DNA of 64,000 bases from NCBI GenBank assembly GCA_963797635.1, contig CAWCPZ010000011.1:124001-188000 (forward strand). Reading direction: 5' to 3'. The notes under the pieces were generated by a model. The model did not search any database, was not told the origin of the DNA, and saw only the letters and a program-made list of their open reading frames with translations. The stretch comes from JAOUEA01 sp963797635. GTDB lineage: Bacteria > Actinomycetota > UBA4738 > HRBIN12. Both the position numbers and the translations under genes were made by a program. This document shows, in pieces, positions 7,919 to 16,517 of this stretch. Each line of letters opens with the position of its first letter. The first letter of the stretch is position 1.

Positions 7919-9111
7919 GACCAAGCACGCCTTCCGCGTCCTCGACGACGTCGGGACTCCCGACCTCTGGGAACGCATCGAGTCCGGAACACCACGGGGA
8001 GACGATCCTGAGCCCGCTCGACCGATGTGGAGGCGAGTGGCTCCGGTGGCCATCGCGGCAGTGATCACGGCAGCCATCGTCTTCGTGCTGTCCTCGGCGT
8101 TCCGAGCCGACGACACCGTGACGCCGGCCGTCCCGGCTTCGCCGGCGATCGGAGCAGTGCAGGACGTGGCCCTGGGCGCACCCGTTGTCCTGCCGGTCGC
8201 TCAGGAGGGTGGCTTCACCTCGGCCCGGGAAGCCTTCGGGAGCCTCTGGACGGTCGAGATCCTGTCAGGGGTGGAGCAGCTCCAGCGTCGGAACATCGAG
8301 TCCGGAGCGATGGAGACGACGTTCTCGCATCCCCGTTTCCGGCGGCGGCGAGTGGGGTGGAGACGGCATCGAGGTAGGAGCCGGCAGCGTTTGGGTCAGG
8401 GGCCGGAACAGCGCGACGGTCTACGCGATCGATCCAGCGACAGATGCAGTGGAGCAGTTCCCTCTCGACGGCCAGGTTGTGTCCGACATCGCGATCGACG
8501 AGCAGGGTCTGGTGTGGGCATCCGTATCCGTACGGGGAGGTGGCGTCGAGATCGTCCGACTCGACCCCGCGTCTGGACAGGTGACCCCCGTTGAGCGCTT
8601 CGAGCCGGAGTGGTCGGCTGGCTTGTACGTCATCGACGGCACGGTCTGGACACTCGAACGGCGGGTCGAAGACGAGACCTTCATGGGCGGAACGCTCACA
8701 CAGATCGTCCCCGGCACCGCTGCCTCGGTTGACGTGGGTGGTTCCTTCGCATTGCCCGTGACCGACGGGGCGTCCTTGTGGACGCCGTTCTTCGGAGATG
8801 AGATGGCGATGAACCTCTCCTCGGGGATCGCGCGGATCGATCCGGCGACCGGCGACGTCCTGGATGCGTGGAAGACCGGTCCCGTCGGCTACGACCTCAC
8901 CGTTGGCCCTGACGGAGGGATCTGGTTCCTGGCTGATCGACGCCTTCAGCGTCTGAACCCCGCGACCGGCGAGATCGACGTCAAGGCGACCGTCGAAGGC
9001 ACGCCGATCTTCGTCACTCCTGCCGTCGACGGGATCTGGGTCGAGACCGCCGAGGGCGACATGGTGTTCTTCCCGTTCACGGGTCGATCTGAGGAGGATG
9101 GTCGTCCCTGA
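7911..9111 (+). CDS. Membrane-anchored beta-propeller protein, probable anti-sigma partner, frameshifted
   Basis: ATG 7911 lies inside the end of the sigma gene. The first 40 residues are cytoplasmic, followed by one membrane helix (VAPVAIAAVITAAIVFVLSS). After residue ~135 the reading frame must shift by one base at the CCCC run 8331-8334. It then encodes about six Vgb/NHL-like propeller blades with repeated phrases such as GSVWVRGRNS, YAIDPATDAV, GLVWASVSV, ARIDPATGDVLDAW and QRLNPATGEI. The extracytoplasmic propeller probably senses a ligand for the sigma factor. A further one-base break at 9091-9097 may separate it from the PASTA segment that follows directly. Confidence 0.7.
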
Positions 9112-9571
9112 CCTCATCGGGCTGACATCCAACCAAGCTCTCCAGGCGCTCGATGCCGCAGGCCTGAAGTGGGTCGTTGCGTACCGCGAGATCGACGGGG
9201 TTGAGATCGGCAACGTTGCGAGTACCGATCCCGTTGCCGGCACGTCCGTGGATGTGGGCTCGACGGTGCGCGTGGTGGTAGCCACACGGATCACGCCGCT
9301 CCCCGACCAGGCGGTCGCATCGCTGGCGTGCGGAGTGACGGAAGTCGTCGCCTTCGGAGGACCTCGCCAGGTGCTCTTGCCGGCGGGAGAGACCTTCATC
9401 AGGGCGAACGTGCCGGGCATCGAACGATCCGACAAGGTGGTCCGCGCCACGGAACGCGACATCGATGGGGGGCTGTGGAACATCGTCCGGGATGGCGCGA
9501 TCATCGCCGTCATCGACTACGGGACGCTGGACGGCGCGGCCTGCCAAGGTTCGGGTGTCGCAGCGGCGTGA
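9098..9571 (+). CDS. PASTA-domain segment, separate protein or C-terminus of the preceding one
   Basis: The frame opens at ATG 9098 and gives 157 residues. The first 65 are a textbook PASTA domain (VPDLIGLTSNQALQALDAAG, then GSTVRVVV); the rest is unrecognised and includes two cysteines. There is no signal peptide or membrane helix, although PASTA domains act outside the cell. GAGGAGG directly abuts the ATG, too close for a normal ribosome binding site. Removing one G there fuses it in frame to the propeller protein, as SEEMVVPDLIG. I infer one anti-sigma/propeller/PASTA polypeptide, but a translationally coupled second gene cannot be excluded. Confidence 0.6.
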   Translation: MVVPDLIGLTSNQALQALDAAGLKWVVAYREIDGVEIGNVASTDPVAGTSVDVGSTVRVVVATRITPLPDQAVASLACGVTEVVAFGGPRQVLLPAGETFIRANVPGIERSDKVVRATERDIDGGLWNIVRDGAIIAVIDYGTLDGAACQGSGVAAA

Positions 9572-9650
9572 GATCGGTGACGGGCTCCGACGCCGACCCC
9601 CGATCCGATCGCGCTTCGGCCATCGATGGACCCTCTTGAGAACACGGTAG

Positions 9651-9656
9651 TAGCCT
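9651..9656 (+). promoter_or_regulatory. -10-like TAGCCT, leaderless promoter of the oxidoreductase gene
   Basis: TAGCCT followed by six bases and the ATG at 9663. No ribosome binding site is present. Confidence 0.5.
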
Positions 9657-9662
9657 TTCGAG

Positions 9663-10286
9663 ATGGGCCTGTTCACGAAGAACTACCCGCCCGAGATCGC
9701 CGCGCGCGTGCCGCCGGGTCAGCGTCTCGTGAAGTCGTGGCCGGTGCTGCACTTCGGGTCGATCCCACGGTTCGACGGCGAGCACTGGGACCTGGAGGTC
9801 TCCGGCCTGGTCGAGGAGCCGTTCACGCTCACGTATCAGGAGCTGCTGGACCTGCCCCGCGTGACGGTCGATGCGGACATGCATTGCGTCACGGGCTGGA
9901 CCACGCTGGACAACACCTGGGAGGGCGTCTCGTTCCGCACGATCGTCGAACGGGCCAAGCCCACCGACGAGGCGAAGTGGGTCATCGCGCACGGGGCGGG
10001 CGGCTACACCTCGAACCTGTCCTTCGAGGCGATGGACGACGACGACGTGCTGCTGGCCTGGCGCAACCACGGCGAGGACCTCACGGCGGAGCACGGCTGG
10101 CCGCTCCGACTGGTGGTGCCGAAGCGCTACGCCTGGAAGAGCGCGAAATGGCTCACCGGCCTGGAGTTCACCGCGAAGAACAGCCGGGGGTTCTGGGAGG
10201 TCCGGGGCTACCACATCCACGCCGAGCCCTTCGCGGAGGAGCGCTACAGCTACCAGGAAGGCGCGCGGGCGGAGATGCAGCCCTAG
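9663..10286 (+). CDS. Molybdopterin-binding oxidoreductase, sulfite oxidase/MsrP-like
   Basis: 207 residues forming a single oxidoreductase molybdopterin-binding domain. The opening YPPEIAARVPPGQRLVKSWPVLHFG is typical of the actinobacterial sulfite-oxidase-like family. DADMHCVTGWT holds the cysteine expected to ligate molybdenum. Later blocks include WEGVSFRTIVERA, GYTSNLSFEAMDDDDVLLA, GWPLRLVVPKRYAWKSAKW and GFWEVRGYH. There is no Tat signal, haem domain or dimerisation domain, so the protein is probably cytosolic and needs a separate electron partner. The substrate is unknown. It converges with the kinase gene across 16 bases. Confidence 0.85.
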   Translation: MGLFTKNYPPEIAARVPPGQRLVKSWPVLHFGSIPRFDGEHWDLEVSGLVEEPFTLTYQELLDLPRVTVDADMHCVTGWTTLDNTWEGVSFRTIVERAKPTDEAKWVIAHGAGGYTSNLSFEAMDDDDVLLAWRNHGEDLTAEHGWPLRLVVPKRYAWKSAKWLTGLEFTAKNSRGFWEVRGYHIHAEPFAEERYSYQEGARAEMQP

Positions 10287-10302
10287 CGCGGCTGAGCGCA
10301 GC

Positions 10303-12198
10303 TCAGGCCAGGTACAGCGTGATCGTGTCGCCGTAGGTCACGGTCGAACCCGCTCCAGGGCTCTGGGAGATCACGGTGGCGCCCTGCGTGTTCGGGATGA
10401 TGAAGAACGAGACCTTCAGGCCGTAGTCGGCGGCCTTCGACTCGGCTCCGGACTTCGACAGGCCGGAGAAGCTGGGCACCGCGAACTGTTCCGGCCCCTG
10501 CGAGACGGTGATCGTGACGGTGGAGCCGTACGCGGCCACCGTGCCGGACTTCGGGGACGCGTTGATGATCGCTCCGCGATCGATCGTGTTCGAGAAGTCG
10601 GTCTCGACGGCCACGACGAATCCCGCGTCCTGCAGCGCGGCCGTCGCCTCGTCCTCGGTCATGCCGGCCACGCTGGGAACGGGCAGGGGCGCCGGGCCCT
10701 TGCTCACGATCACGTCCACCGCGCTGCCCTTGGGGATCTGGCCGTTCTGCGCGGTCGCGATGATCGAACCCTCCGGCACCGAGTCGTCGTGTCGCAGGGT
10801 CTGCTCGCCCAGGGTGAGCCCGGCCTTCTGGAGCAGATGCCTCGCCTGCTCCAGGGTCTTGCCCTCGATCGAGGGGATCGCGACGGGCGGCGGCCCCAGG
10901 GAGGGGACCAGGGTGACGGTCTCGCCCAGCTCCAGGCTGGTGCCCGGGGACGGCTGCACGCGCAGGACGTGATCGACGGCGATCTTCTCGGAGTACTGAC
11001 CGTCGGCGATCCGCACCGCGAACCCGAGCTCGTCCAACTGCGACTGGGCGGCCGCGACGGAGTCGCCCGCCAGCGCGGGGATGTCGGCGTGATGGGGGAT
11101 CACGTAGGTCCAGATGCCCCAGGCGCTCGCCGCCAGGGCCGCCACCAGGGCGAGCACGCCGAAGCGCCGGCGCCAGCGGTGCTCGCGCTTCGAGCGGGGG
11201 ATCGTCTGGGTGTTGAGCCCGGCCTCACCGGTGGGCAGGTCGGGAACATTGACCACGCCGGTCGGGGCCACGTCCTCGCCGGGTTCGACGGGCGTGGCGT
11301 CGACGATGCTCTCGAGCCGCTTCGCCGCCGGGAGTTCCGGCGCGAGGGCCTCGAGGTCCTGGCGCATCACGGTGGCGGACTCGGGCCGGAGCTCGCGGTC
11401 TCGGTCGGTGGCGCTCACCACGAACCCGTCCAGGTCGGCGGGGATCGTGGGCACCACGGCGCTGGGCCGGGGCACCCTGCCGGACAGGTGCTTGTAGGCG
11501 ATGGACATGGCGGTCTCGCCGGTGAACGGGAGCTTCCCGGTGAGGAGCTCGTAGGTCACGATGCCCAGCGAGTACAGGTCGCTCCGAGGGTCGGCGGGTT
11601 CGCCGCGGATCTGCTCGGGGGCCAGGTACTGCACCGTGCCGGTCACCGTGCCGGCCTGGGTCTGACGTCCGTCGGCGTAGGCGCGGGCGAGCCCGAAGTC
11701 GGCCACCTTCACCACGCCCTCGGTCGTCACGAGCACGTTCTCGGGCTTGATGTCGCGGTGCACGATGCCCTGGCGGTGCGCGTGCTCCAGGCCCAGCAGG
11801 GTCTGGCGCACGACGTCGACGGCCTGGGCGGGTTCCAGTCGGCCGTACTGGTTCAGGAGCGCGCGGGCGGCCCGGCCGCGCACGTACTCCATGACCATGT
11901 AGTAGATGCCGTCGACCGAGCCCCAGTCGAAGACGGCCACGATGTTGGGGTGGGACAGGCCAGCCGCGGCGCGCGCTTCCCGGCGGAACCGGTCGACGAA
12001 CGCCTGGTCGCCCGCGAGCGACCGGTGCAGCACCTTGATCGCCACCTCACGGTCCAGGACCGTGTCGCGCGCGAGGAAGACTTCGCCCATGCCGCCCGAC
12101 GCGACGCGCTCCACCACGTGGTAGCGCCCGTCGAGGGTGACGAATGCATGGCCTCCGGAACCCTCCGGAGGCGCCGGTTGGGTGATACTTCGGGCCGT
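10303..12198 (-). CDS. pknB: PASTA-domain Ser/Thr protein kinase (PknB type); start codon unresolved
   Basis: The kinase domain opens with LDGRYHVVERVASGGMGEVF (glycine loop) and has VAIKVL (ATP lysine), HRDIKPENVLV (catalytic loop) and VADFGLARA (DFG). A juxtamembrane region leads to one helix (FGVLALVAALAASAWGIWTY), then four PASTA repeats with VPSVAGMTEDEATAAL-type starts. Family members bind muropeptides or lipid II outside the cell and phosphorylate division and wall proteins. Upstream of the glycine loop the frame has no ATG, GTG or TTG. An AGGAGGAG sits eight bases before an ACG codon at 12198-12196, used here as a provisional start. ATG 12149 in another frame is the alternative. Confidence 0.9.
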   Translation of the reverse strand, partial: TARSITQPAPPEGSGGHAFVTLDGRYHVVERVASGGMGEVFLARDTVLDREVAIKVLHRSLAGDQAFVDRFRREARAAAGLSHPNIVAVFDWGSVDGIYYMVMEYVRGRAARALLNQYGRLEPAQAVDVVRQTLLGLEHAHRQGIVHRDIKPENVLVTTEGVVKVADFGLARAYADGRQTQAGTVTGTVQYLAPEQIRGEPADPRSDLYSLGIVTYELLTGKLPFTGETAMSIAYKHLSGRVPRPSAVVPTIPADLDGFVVSATDRDRELRPESATVMRQDLEALAPELPAAKRLESIVDATPVEPGEDVAPTGVVNVPDLPTGEAGLNTQTIPRSKREHRWRRRFGVLALVAALAASAWGIWTYVIPHHADIPALAGDSVAAAQSQLDELGFAVRIADGQYSEKIAVDHVLRVQPSPGTSLELGETVTLVPSLGPPPVAIPSIEGKTLEQARHLLQKAGLTLGEQTLRHDDSVPEGSIIATAQNGQIPKGSAVDVIVSKGPAPLPVPSVAGMTEDEATAALQDAGFVVAVETDFSNTIDRGAIINASPKSGTVAAYGSTVTITVSQGPEQFAVPSFSGLSKSGAESKAADYGLKVSFFIIPNTQGATVISQSPGAGSTVTYGDTITLYLA

Positions 12199-12280
12199 GG
12201 TGCTCTCCTCCTGTTGGGGGAAGCGCTCGGAGGGAGAGCGCGTTCCGGCGCCGATGATAGGGCCGAGAAGGGGTTGAACC

Positions 12281-13021
12281 GTGGAGGTTCGAGAAACTGC
12301 ACCGGACGATCTGGGGTCCGATCTGGACCGGATCGAGGCCGCCGTTGCGGCCGGGAGCACCGATCTGCGGGGATTGGGCTTCTGGCGCGTGGTGGCCACG
12401 GTCAAGCCCGATCGGCTGTTGGTCGGCCGATATGCCGACCAGATCGGCCGGATCGACACCGCTGCCTTCCGTGCCGGGGTGAAGCTCAGGGTTCCCGTGT
12501 GGGTGGGCAACCTGCTGTTGCTCCTGGGTGTGGCGGTGGGCGGGCTCGCGGTCTGGGCCGCGTACGCCTGGACCACACCGCTGTGGAAAGGCCTCGCCCT
12601 GATCGCGGCGGGCGCGATCTGGGCCCTGGCGGTGCATTCGCCGACCCACTGGCTGGTGGGCTACCTGGTCGGGATCCGGTGGACCGACTACTTCCTGGGC
12701 GGACCGCCTCCGCCCCGGCCCGGTCTGAAGTCCGACTACGGCACCTACCTGCGGGCCGACCCCGATTCGCGTGCCTGGATGCACGCCAGCGGGGCGATCG
12801 CCACCAAGCTCGCGCCGTTCGTGGCGTTGGCCTTCTGGCCCGATTCGGGCGCTCCCGGGTGGGCGGCGGCCGTGCTGATCGGCCTCGGGGTGCTGCAGAT
12901 CGTCACCGACCTCACGCTCAGCAGGAAGAGCAGCGACTGGAAGAAGTTCGCTCGCGAGAAGGGCGTCGCGCGTGCCCGGCGGCGCGCCACCGAGCCCGTC
13001 CCGGTCGTGGGCGGGGCCTGA
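12281..13021 (+). CDS. Multi-pass membrane protein of unknown function
   Basis: 246 residues from GTG 12281, with AAGGGG about eight bases upstream. A soluble N-terminal segment of ~65 residues (APDDLGSDLDRIEAAVAAG) precedes paired helices at about 66-90 (VPVWVGNLLLLLGVAVGGLA) and 100-120, a conserved-looking loop HSPTHWLVGYLVGIRWTDYF, then two further helices around 165-210 and a basic C-terminus (RKSSDWKKFAREKG). The HSPTHW loop suggests a conserved active or binding site, but no HExxH metalloprotease motif is present. It diverges from the kinase gene, sharing an ~80-base upstream region. Confidence 0.7.
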   Translation: MEVRETAPDDLGSDLDRIEAAVAAGSTDLRGLGFWRVVATVKPDRLLVGRYADQIGRIDTAAFRAGVKLRVPVWVGNLLLLLGVAVGGLAVWAAYAWTTPLWKGLALIAAGAIWALAVHSPTHWLVGYLVGIRWTDYFLGGPPPPRPGLKSDYGTYLRADPDSRAWMHASGAIATKLAPFVALAFWPDSGAPGWAAAVLIGLGVLQIVTDLTLSRKSSDWKKFAREKGVARARRRATEPVPVVGGA

Positions 13022-13040
13022 GCGCGGCGCAGTCCACCGG

Positions 13041-13046
13041 TAGGGT
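13041..13046 (+). promoter_or_regulatory. -10-like TAGGGT, leaderless promoter of psuK-psuG
   Basis: TAGGGT followed by seven bases and the GTG at 13054, with no ribosome binding site. It supports choosing GTG 13054 over the in-frame GTG 13045. Confidence 0.45.
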
Positions 13047-13053
13047 GTGCGCC

Positions 13054-13920
13054 GTGGACCTGGTGTGCGTGGGCGACGTCATGCTCGACATCCGTGTCGA
13101 CGCCGATGCCCTGAAACGCGGCGGAGACGTGCACGGACGGGTGCTGCTGCAACCGGGAGGCACGTCGTCCAACGCGGCCGTCTGGGGGGCGTGGGCGGGG
13201 GCCTCGTGTCGGGTGCACGGCCGCATCGGCGACGACCTCCCGGGCAGGACGATCCGCGCGGCTCTCGCCGACCACGGGGTGGACGCCGCCGTCACGATCG
13301 ATCCTGCCGCGCCCACCGGCACGATGCTCGTGCTCCACGAACCGGGGGACCGTTCGATGGTCGCCGACCGGGGGGCGAACGCCCGCCTGGCGCCCGGCGA
13401 TCTGCCTCAACGGATCGAGGCGGGCGCTGTCCTGGTGTCCGGCTACCTCCTGCTGCATCCCGAGGGCCATGACGCCGCGATGGCGGCCCTGGAGCGGGCC
13501 GAGGCATCCTGGGTCGGCGTCGAGGCGGCGTCCTGGCCGCTGGTGGAGGCATTCGGCGTGGAACGGTTCTTCGAGGCCACCGCCTCGGCGAACGCGGTGT
13601 TCGCCAACGACCAGGAGGCGCGCACGCTCACGGGATCGGACGGGGCGGATGCGGCCCAGCGGCTGGGGGAGCGATACCGGCTGGCGGCGGTGAAGCTGGG
13701 CGACCGTGGCGCCGTGCTCGTCGTCGACGGCGTGCGCTACGACAGCGAGGCCACGCCGATCACCGAACTCGACCCCACCGGAGCGGGAGACGCGTTCGAC
13801 GGCGTGGTGCTGGCGTCGTTGGCACGCGGCGCCGATCCCGCCGAGGCGCTCGCGCTCGGGTGCCGGGCCGGCGCCATGGTCGCGGCCAGCCTCGATGCCT
13901 GGCCCGCAGGAGACGCGTGA
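13054..13920 (+). CDS. psuK: PfkB-family sugar kinase, probable pseudouridine kinase
   Basis: 288 residues with the ribokinase fold. The N-terminal CVGDVMLDIRVDADALKRGG and QPGGTSSNAAVWGAWAGASC match the PfkB substrate and lid region. The C-terminal DPTGAGDAFDGVVLASLARG carries the anion hole and catalytic Asp (GAGDAF). PfkB kinases phosphorylate many sugars; the assignment to pseudouridine rests on the next gene, psuG, which starts within its stop codon (TGATG). Together they would convert pseudouridine to pseudouridine 5'-phosphate and then to uracil and ribose 5-phosphate in the cytosol. Confidence 0.82.
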   Translation: MDLVCVGDVMLDIRVDADALKRGGDVHGRVLLQPGGTSSNAAVWGAWAGASCRVHGRIGDDLPGRTIRAALADHGVDAAVTIDPAAPTGTMLVLHEPGDRSMVADRGANARLAPGDLPQRIEAGAVLVSGYLLLHPEGHDAAMAALERAEASWVGVEAASWPLVEAFGVERFFEATASANAVFANDQEARTLTGSDGADAAQRLGERYRLAAVKLGDRGAVLVVDGVRYDSEATPITELDPTGAGDAFDGVVLASLARGADPAEALALGCRAGAMVAASLDAWPAGDA

Positions 13921-14825
13921 TGGCTGCGTCGTTCGTCGTGGCGCCCGAGGTCCACGCCGCGCTGCGGGAGGGCCGCGGCGTCGTGGCGCTCGAGACCAGC
14001 GTGATCGGCCAGGGCCTGCCGGTCCCTCGGAACCGGGAGTGCATCGAGCGGATGAGCGAGGCGGTCCGGTCCGCCGGCGCCGAACCGGCCTGGATCGGCG
14101 TGGTGGACGGCGCGGTGGTGGTCGGACTCGGCGCCGACGACCTGGGGCGGTTCGCCGAACCCGGAACGGCGACGAAGGTGGCTCGCCGCGACATCCCGGT
14201 CGCGGTGGCCCGGGGCGTCGCGGGAGCCACCACCGTGAGCGCCACGATCTGGGCCGCCGCGAAGGCGGGCATCACCGTGGGGGCCACCGGCGGCATCGGC
14301 GGCGTCCATCCCGGCAGCGATCCCGATGTGAGCGCCGACCTGCTGGAGCTCGCGCGGACGCCGGGGATGCTGGTGTGCTCGGGGCCGAAGTCGATCATCG
14401 ATCCGGTCGCCACCACGGAGAAGCTCGAGGAACTGGGGGTGGCGCTGGTCGGGTTCGGGGTGGATCGGCTGCCGTTCTTCCTGGCGCGGGAGGCGCCGGT
14501 GACGCTGGAGCACCGGGTGGATTCGGCCGCCGACGCCGCCGCGATCCTGCGCAGCTCGATCGCGCTCGAGACCGACTCGACCGTGCTGCTGTGCAACCCG
14601 GTGCCCGCCTCGATGGCGATGGACGCCGCCGAGGTGGCCGACGCCGCCCGCGAGGCCGAGACCCAGGCCGACGCCGCCGGCATCGACGGCAAGGCCCGCA
14701 CCCCGTTCCTGCTGGCGACGCTCGCCGAGCTCACCGGCGGCCGCAGCCTGGAGTCCAACCTCGCGCTCCTGGAGGCGAACGCCCGGCTGGCCGGCGAGGT
14801 CGCCGTGGAAGCGGCGCGGTCGTGA
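13920..14825 (+). CDS. psuG: Pseudouridine-5'-phosphate glycosidase
   Basis: Cleaves the C-C glycosidic bond of pseudouridine 5'-phosphate to uracil and ribose 5-phosphate. The 301 residues match the family length. Diagnostic blocks are VVALETSVIGQGLPVPRNRE near the start (family consensus VALESTIIxHGMPxPxN), ATGGIGGVHPG, LVCSGPKSIID and LLCNPVPASMAMD. TATKVARRDIP carries a lysine in the position of the family's Schiff-base lysine, which I assign by position only. It overlaps psuK by one base and the following membrane-protein gene by four, so the three genes form a translationally coupled unit. Confidence 0.93.
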   Translation: MAASFVVAPEVHAALREGRGVVALETSVIGQGLPVPRNRECIERMSEAVRSAGAEPAWIGVVDGAVVVGLGADDLGRFAEPGTATKVARRDIPVAVARGVAGATTVSATIWAAAKAGITVGATGGIGGVHPGSDPDVSADLLELARTPGMLVCSGPKSIIDPVATTEKLEELGVALVGFGVDRLPFFLAREAPVTLEHRVDSAADAAAILRSSIALETDSTVLLCNPVPASMAMDAAEVADAAREAETQADAAGIDGKARTPFLLATLAELTGGRSLESNLALLEANARLAGEVAVEAARS

Positions 14826-15448
14826 CCTCAGCAGGAGCCGCGCACATCCGACGCGCCGCATGGGGCGGCATCGCCGGGCCGGTGGGGTTCCTGGCGCTCT
14901 CGTTCCTGATGGCGGCGCTGCGGCCCGAGATCATCCGAGCGCAGGGATGGGCGAGCTGGCCCAGCAGCATGGCGCTGGGCGGGCCGCCGGTGGCGCTCGT
15001 GCAGATCGGCACGTTCCTGTGGCTCACGCTCTGCTACACGGTGTTCGCGCTGGGCGCCCTGCGGCCGTTGTTCGGGTGGACCGCCGCGGCGGTCGGCTAC
15101 CTGGTGATCGCGGTCGGTGACGGCTTGTTGGCGTTCCCCACCGACGGACCCGGCGCGGGCACGTCCTGGCACGGGACGCTGCACCTCGCCGGCGTGATCG
15201 TCGTGACGGTCGCGACCCTGGTGGCGGTGGCCGGGGTCACGATCGCGACGCGGGACCGGCCGTGGTGGAAGCCCTGGCGGACGGTGGCCTGGATCCCGTT
15301 CGCGGCCACGCTGGTCGGCATGGCGGCAGGCTTCGATCACGGGTGGGCCAAGGTGACCTACGTGGTGGGGATCACGGCGCCGGGCGCGGTCGCGGGGTGG
15401 CTCGCGCACCGTGAGCCCGCGCGGCACGTGGAACCCGCCGCCGTCTGA
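14822..15448 (+). CDS. DUF998-like integral membrane protein
   Basis: GTG 14822 overlaps the psuG stop (GTGA), giving 208 residues. Six hydrophobic helices are visible, among them IAGPVGFLALSFLMAAL, ALVQIGTFLWLTLCYTVFAL, AAAVGYLVIAVGDGLLAF, LAGVIVVTVATLVAVAGVTI, WIPFAATLVGMAAG and a C-terminal pair before HREPARHVEP. The pattern resembles DUF998 family proteins. Coupling to psuG hints at a role in nucleoside or pseudouridine handling, but that is inference; it does not resemble known nucleoside permeases. Confidence 0.6.
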   Translation: MTSAGAAHIRRAAWGGIAGPVGFLALSFLMAALRPEIIRAQGWASWPSSMALGGPPVALVQIGTFLWLTLCYTVFALGALRPLFGWTAAAVGYLVIAVGDGLLAFPTDGPGAGTSWHGTLHLAGVIVVTVATLVAVAGVTIATRDRPWWKPWRTVAWIPFAATLVGMAAGFDHGWAKVTYVVGITAPGAVAGWLAHREPARHVEPAAV

Positions 15449-15461
15449 GACGTCGGCGTGG

Positions 15462-16513
15462 CTATCGGAGCCAGGTCTTGCCGATCGCCTTGGAGAAGTT
15501 CCAGGCGTAGCGCACGGTCTTCGGCTTCTTCGACTCGCCGCCGCGGCGGGTGAGGAACGTCACCGGCACCTCGACGATGCGCGCGTGCTGGCGCAACGCC
15601 TCGATCGTGACCTCGGAGGTCCAGAACTGGTCCTGGACCAGGATCAGCTTGCGCAGGGTGTCGGCCCGCGTCGCGCGGTAGCCGCTGGAGATATCGGTGA
15701 TGCGCTGGCCCGTGAGCATCGTCACGACGCGCGAGAAGAAGTGCACGCCGGCCGACCGGACCGAGTGGCCGCCTTCGTAGTCGCCCAGCATGCGCGAGCC
15801 GTTCACGTGGTCGGCGCGATCCTCGATGATCGGCGCCACCAGGATGGGGATCTCCTCGGGCAGGTGCTGGCCGTCGGCGTCGAGCGTGACGACGATGTCG
15901 GCGCCCAGCTTCAAGCGCGATGTCGTAGCCCACGCGGAGCGCGAGGCCACCGCCGCGGCGGATCGGCAGGCGGGCGGCCAGCGCTCCGGCCGCACGCGCC
16001 GCCTCGTCGGTGCCGTCGTCGGAGCAGTCGTCCACCACGATCGGGATCACCGCGGTAGCCCGCGACCTCCTTGGGCATCGCCTCGATCACCGCGCCGACG
16101 TTCTCGGCCTCGTTGAAGGCCGGCGAGATCGTGACGATCTTCGGCCCCCCGGCCACGCGGGTGGCGGCTTCGTCCCAATCGAACCGTTCGACGCCCAGCG
16201 CCTCCACCAGTTGCCGGATCGCGCGCTCGCTCTGGTCGGAATGGCCCTGCAGGCGGAACAGCATCAGGAACAGCACCACGACCGCCGCCACCAGGACGGC
16301 GATGATCCGCCGGTTGTTGCCGGGCGCGAAGTTGAACGTGTCGAACACCGGGTCGAACAGGTCGGGCAGGGCGGCCAGCAGGACCACCACCACGGTGGCG
16401 ACGAACGCGGTGATCAGGCTGAGGCGGCTGAGGTTGCGGTGCTGATAGGCGCGAACGGCCGCCAGGAAGAACGCCACGGCGGCGAGGCCGACGATGAGCC
16501 GCAGCGCCCACAT
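15462..16513 (-). CDS. Membrane-anchored family 2 glycosyltransferase, two frameshifts
   Basis: ATG 16513-16511, four bases after the sqdB-like gene. Three membrane helices occupy the first ~95 residues (LIVGLAAVAFFLAAVRAY; LITAFVATVVVVLLAALPDL; IIAVLVAAVVVLFLMLF). The GT2 domain then begins (IVTISPAFNEAENVGAVIEA) and continues as VVDDCSDDGTDEAARAAG, LGADIVVTLDADGQHLPEEI (DxD metal motif) and ISSGYRATRA. The frame shifts by one surplus base near 16049-16056 and again near 15909-15913. The catalytic domain resembles dolichyl/polyprenyl-phosphate glycosyltransferases, so it may move a sugar, possibly sulfoquinovose, onto a lipid carrier. Confidence 0.8.
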
Positions 16514-16517
16514 GGGC

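Noticed and set aside
9871..13920. A 1349-codon plus-strand open frame
   Set aside because: Most of it lies antisense to the PASTA kinase and antisense or out of frame with its neighbours, with the Arg/Gly-rich composition of a high-GC shadow. Only the last 289 codons (psuK) are real.
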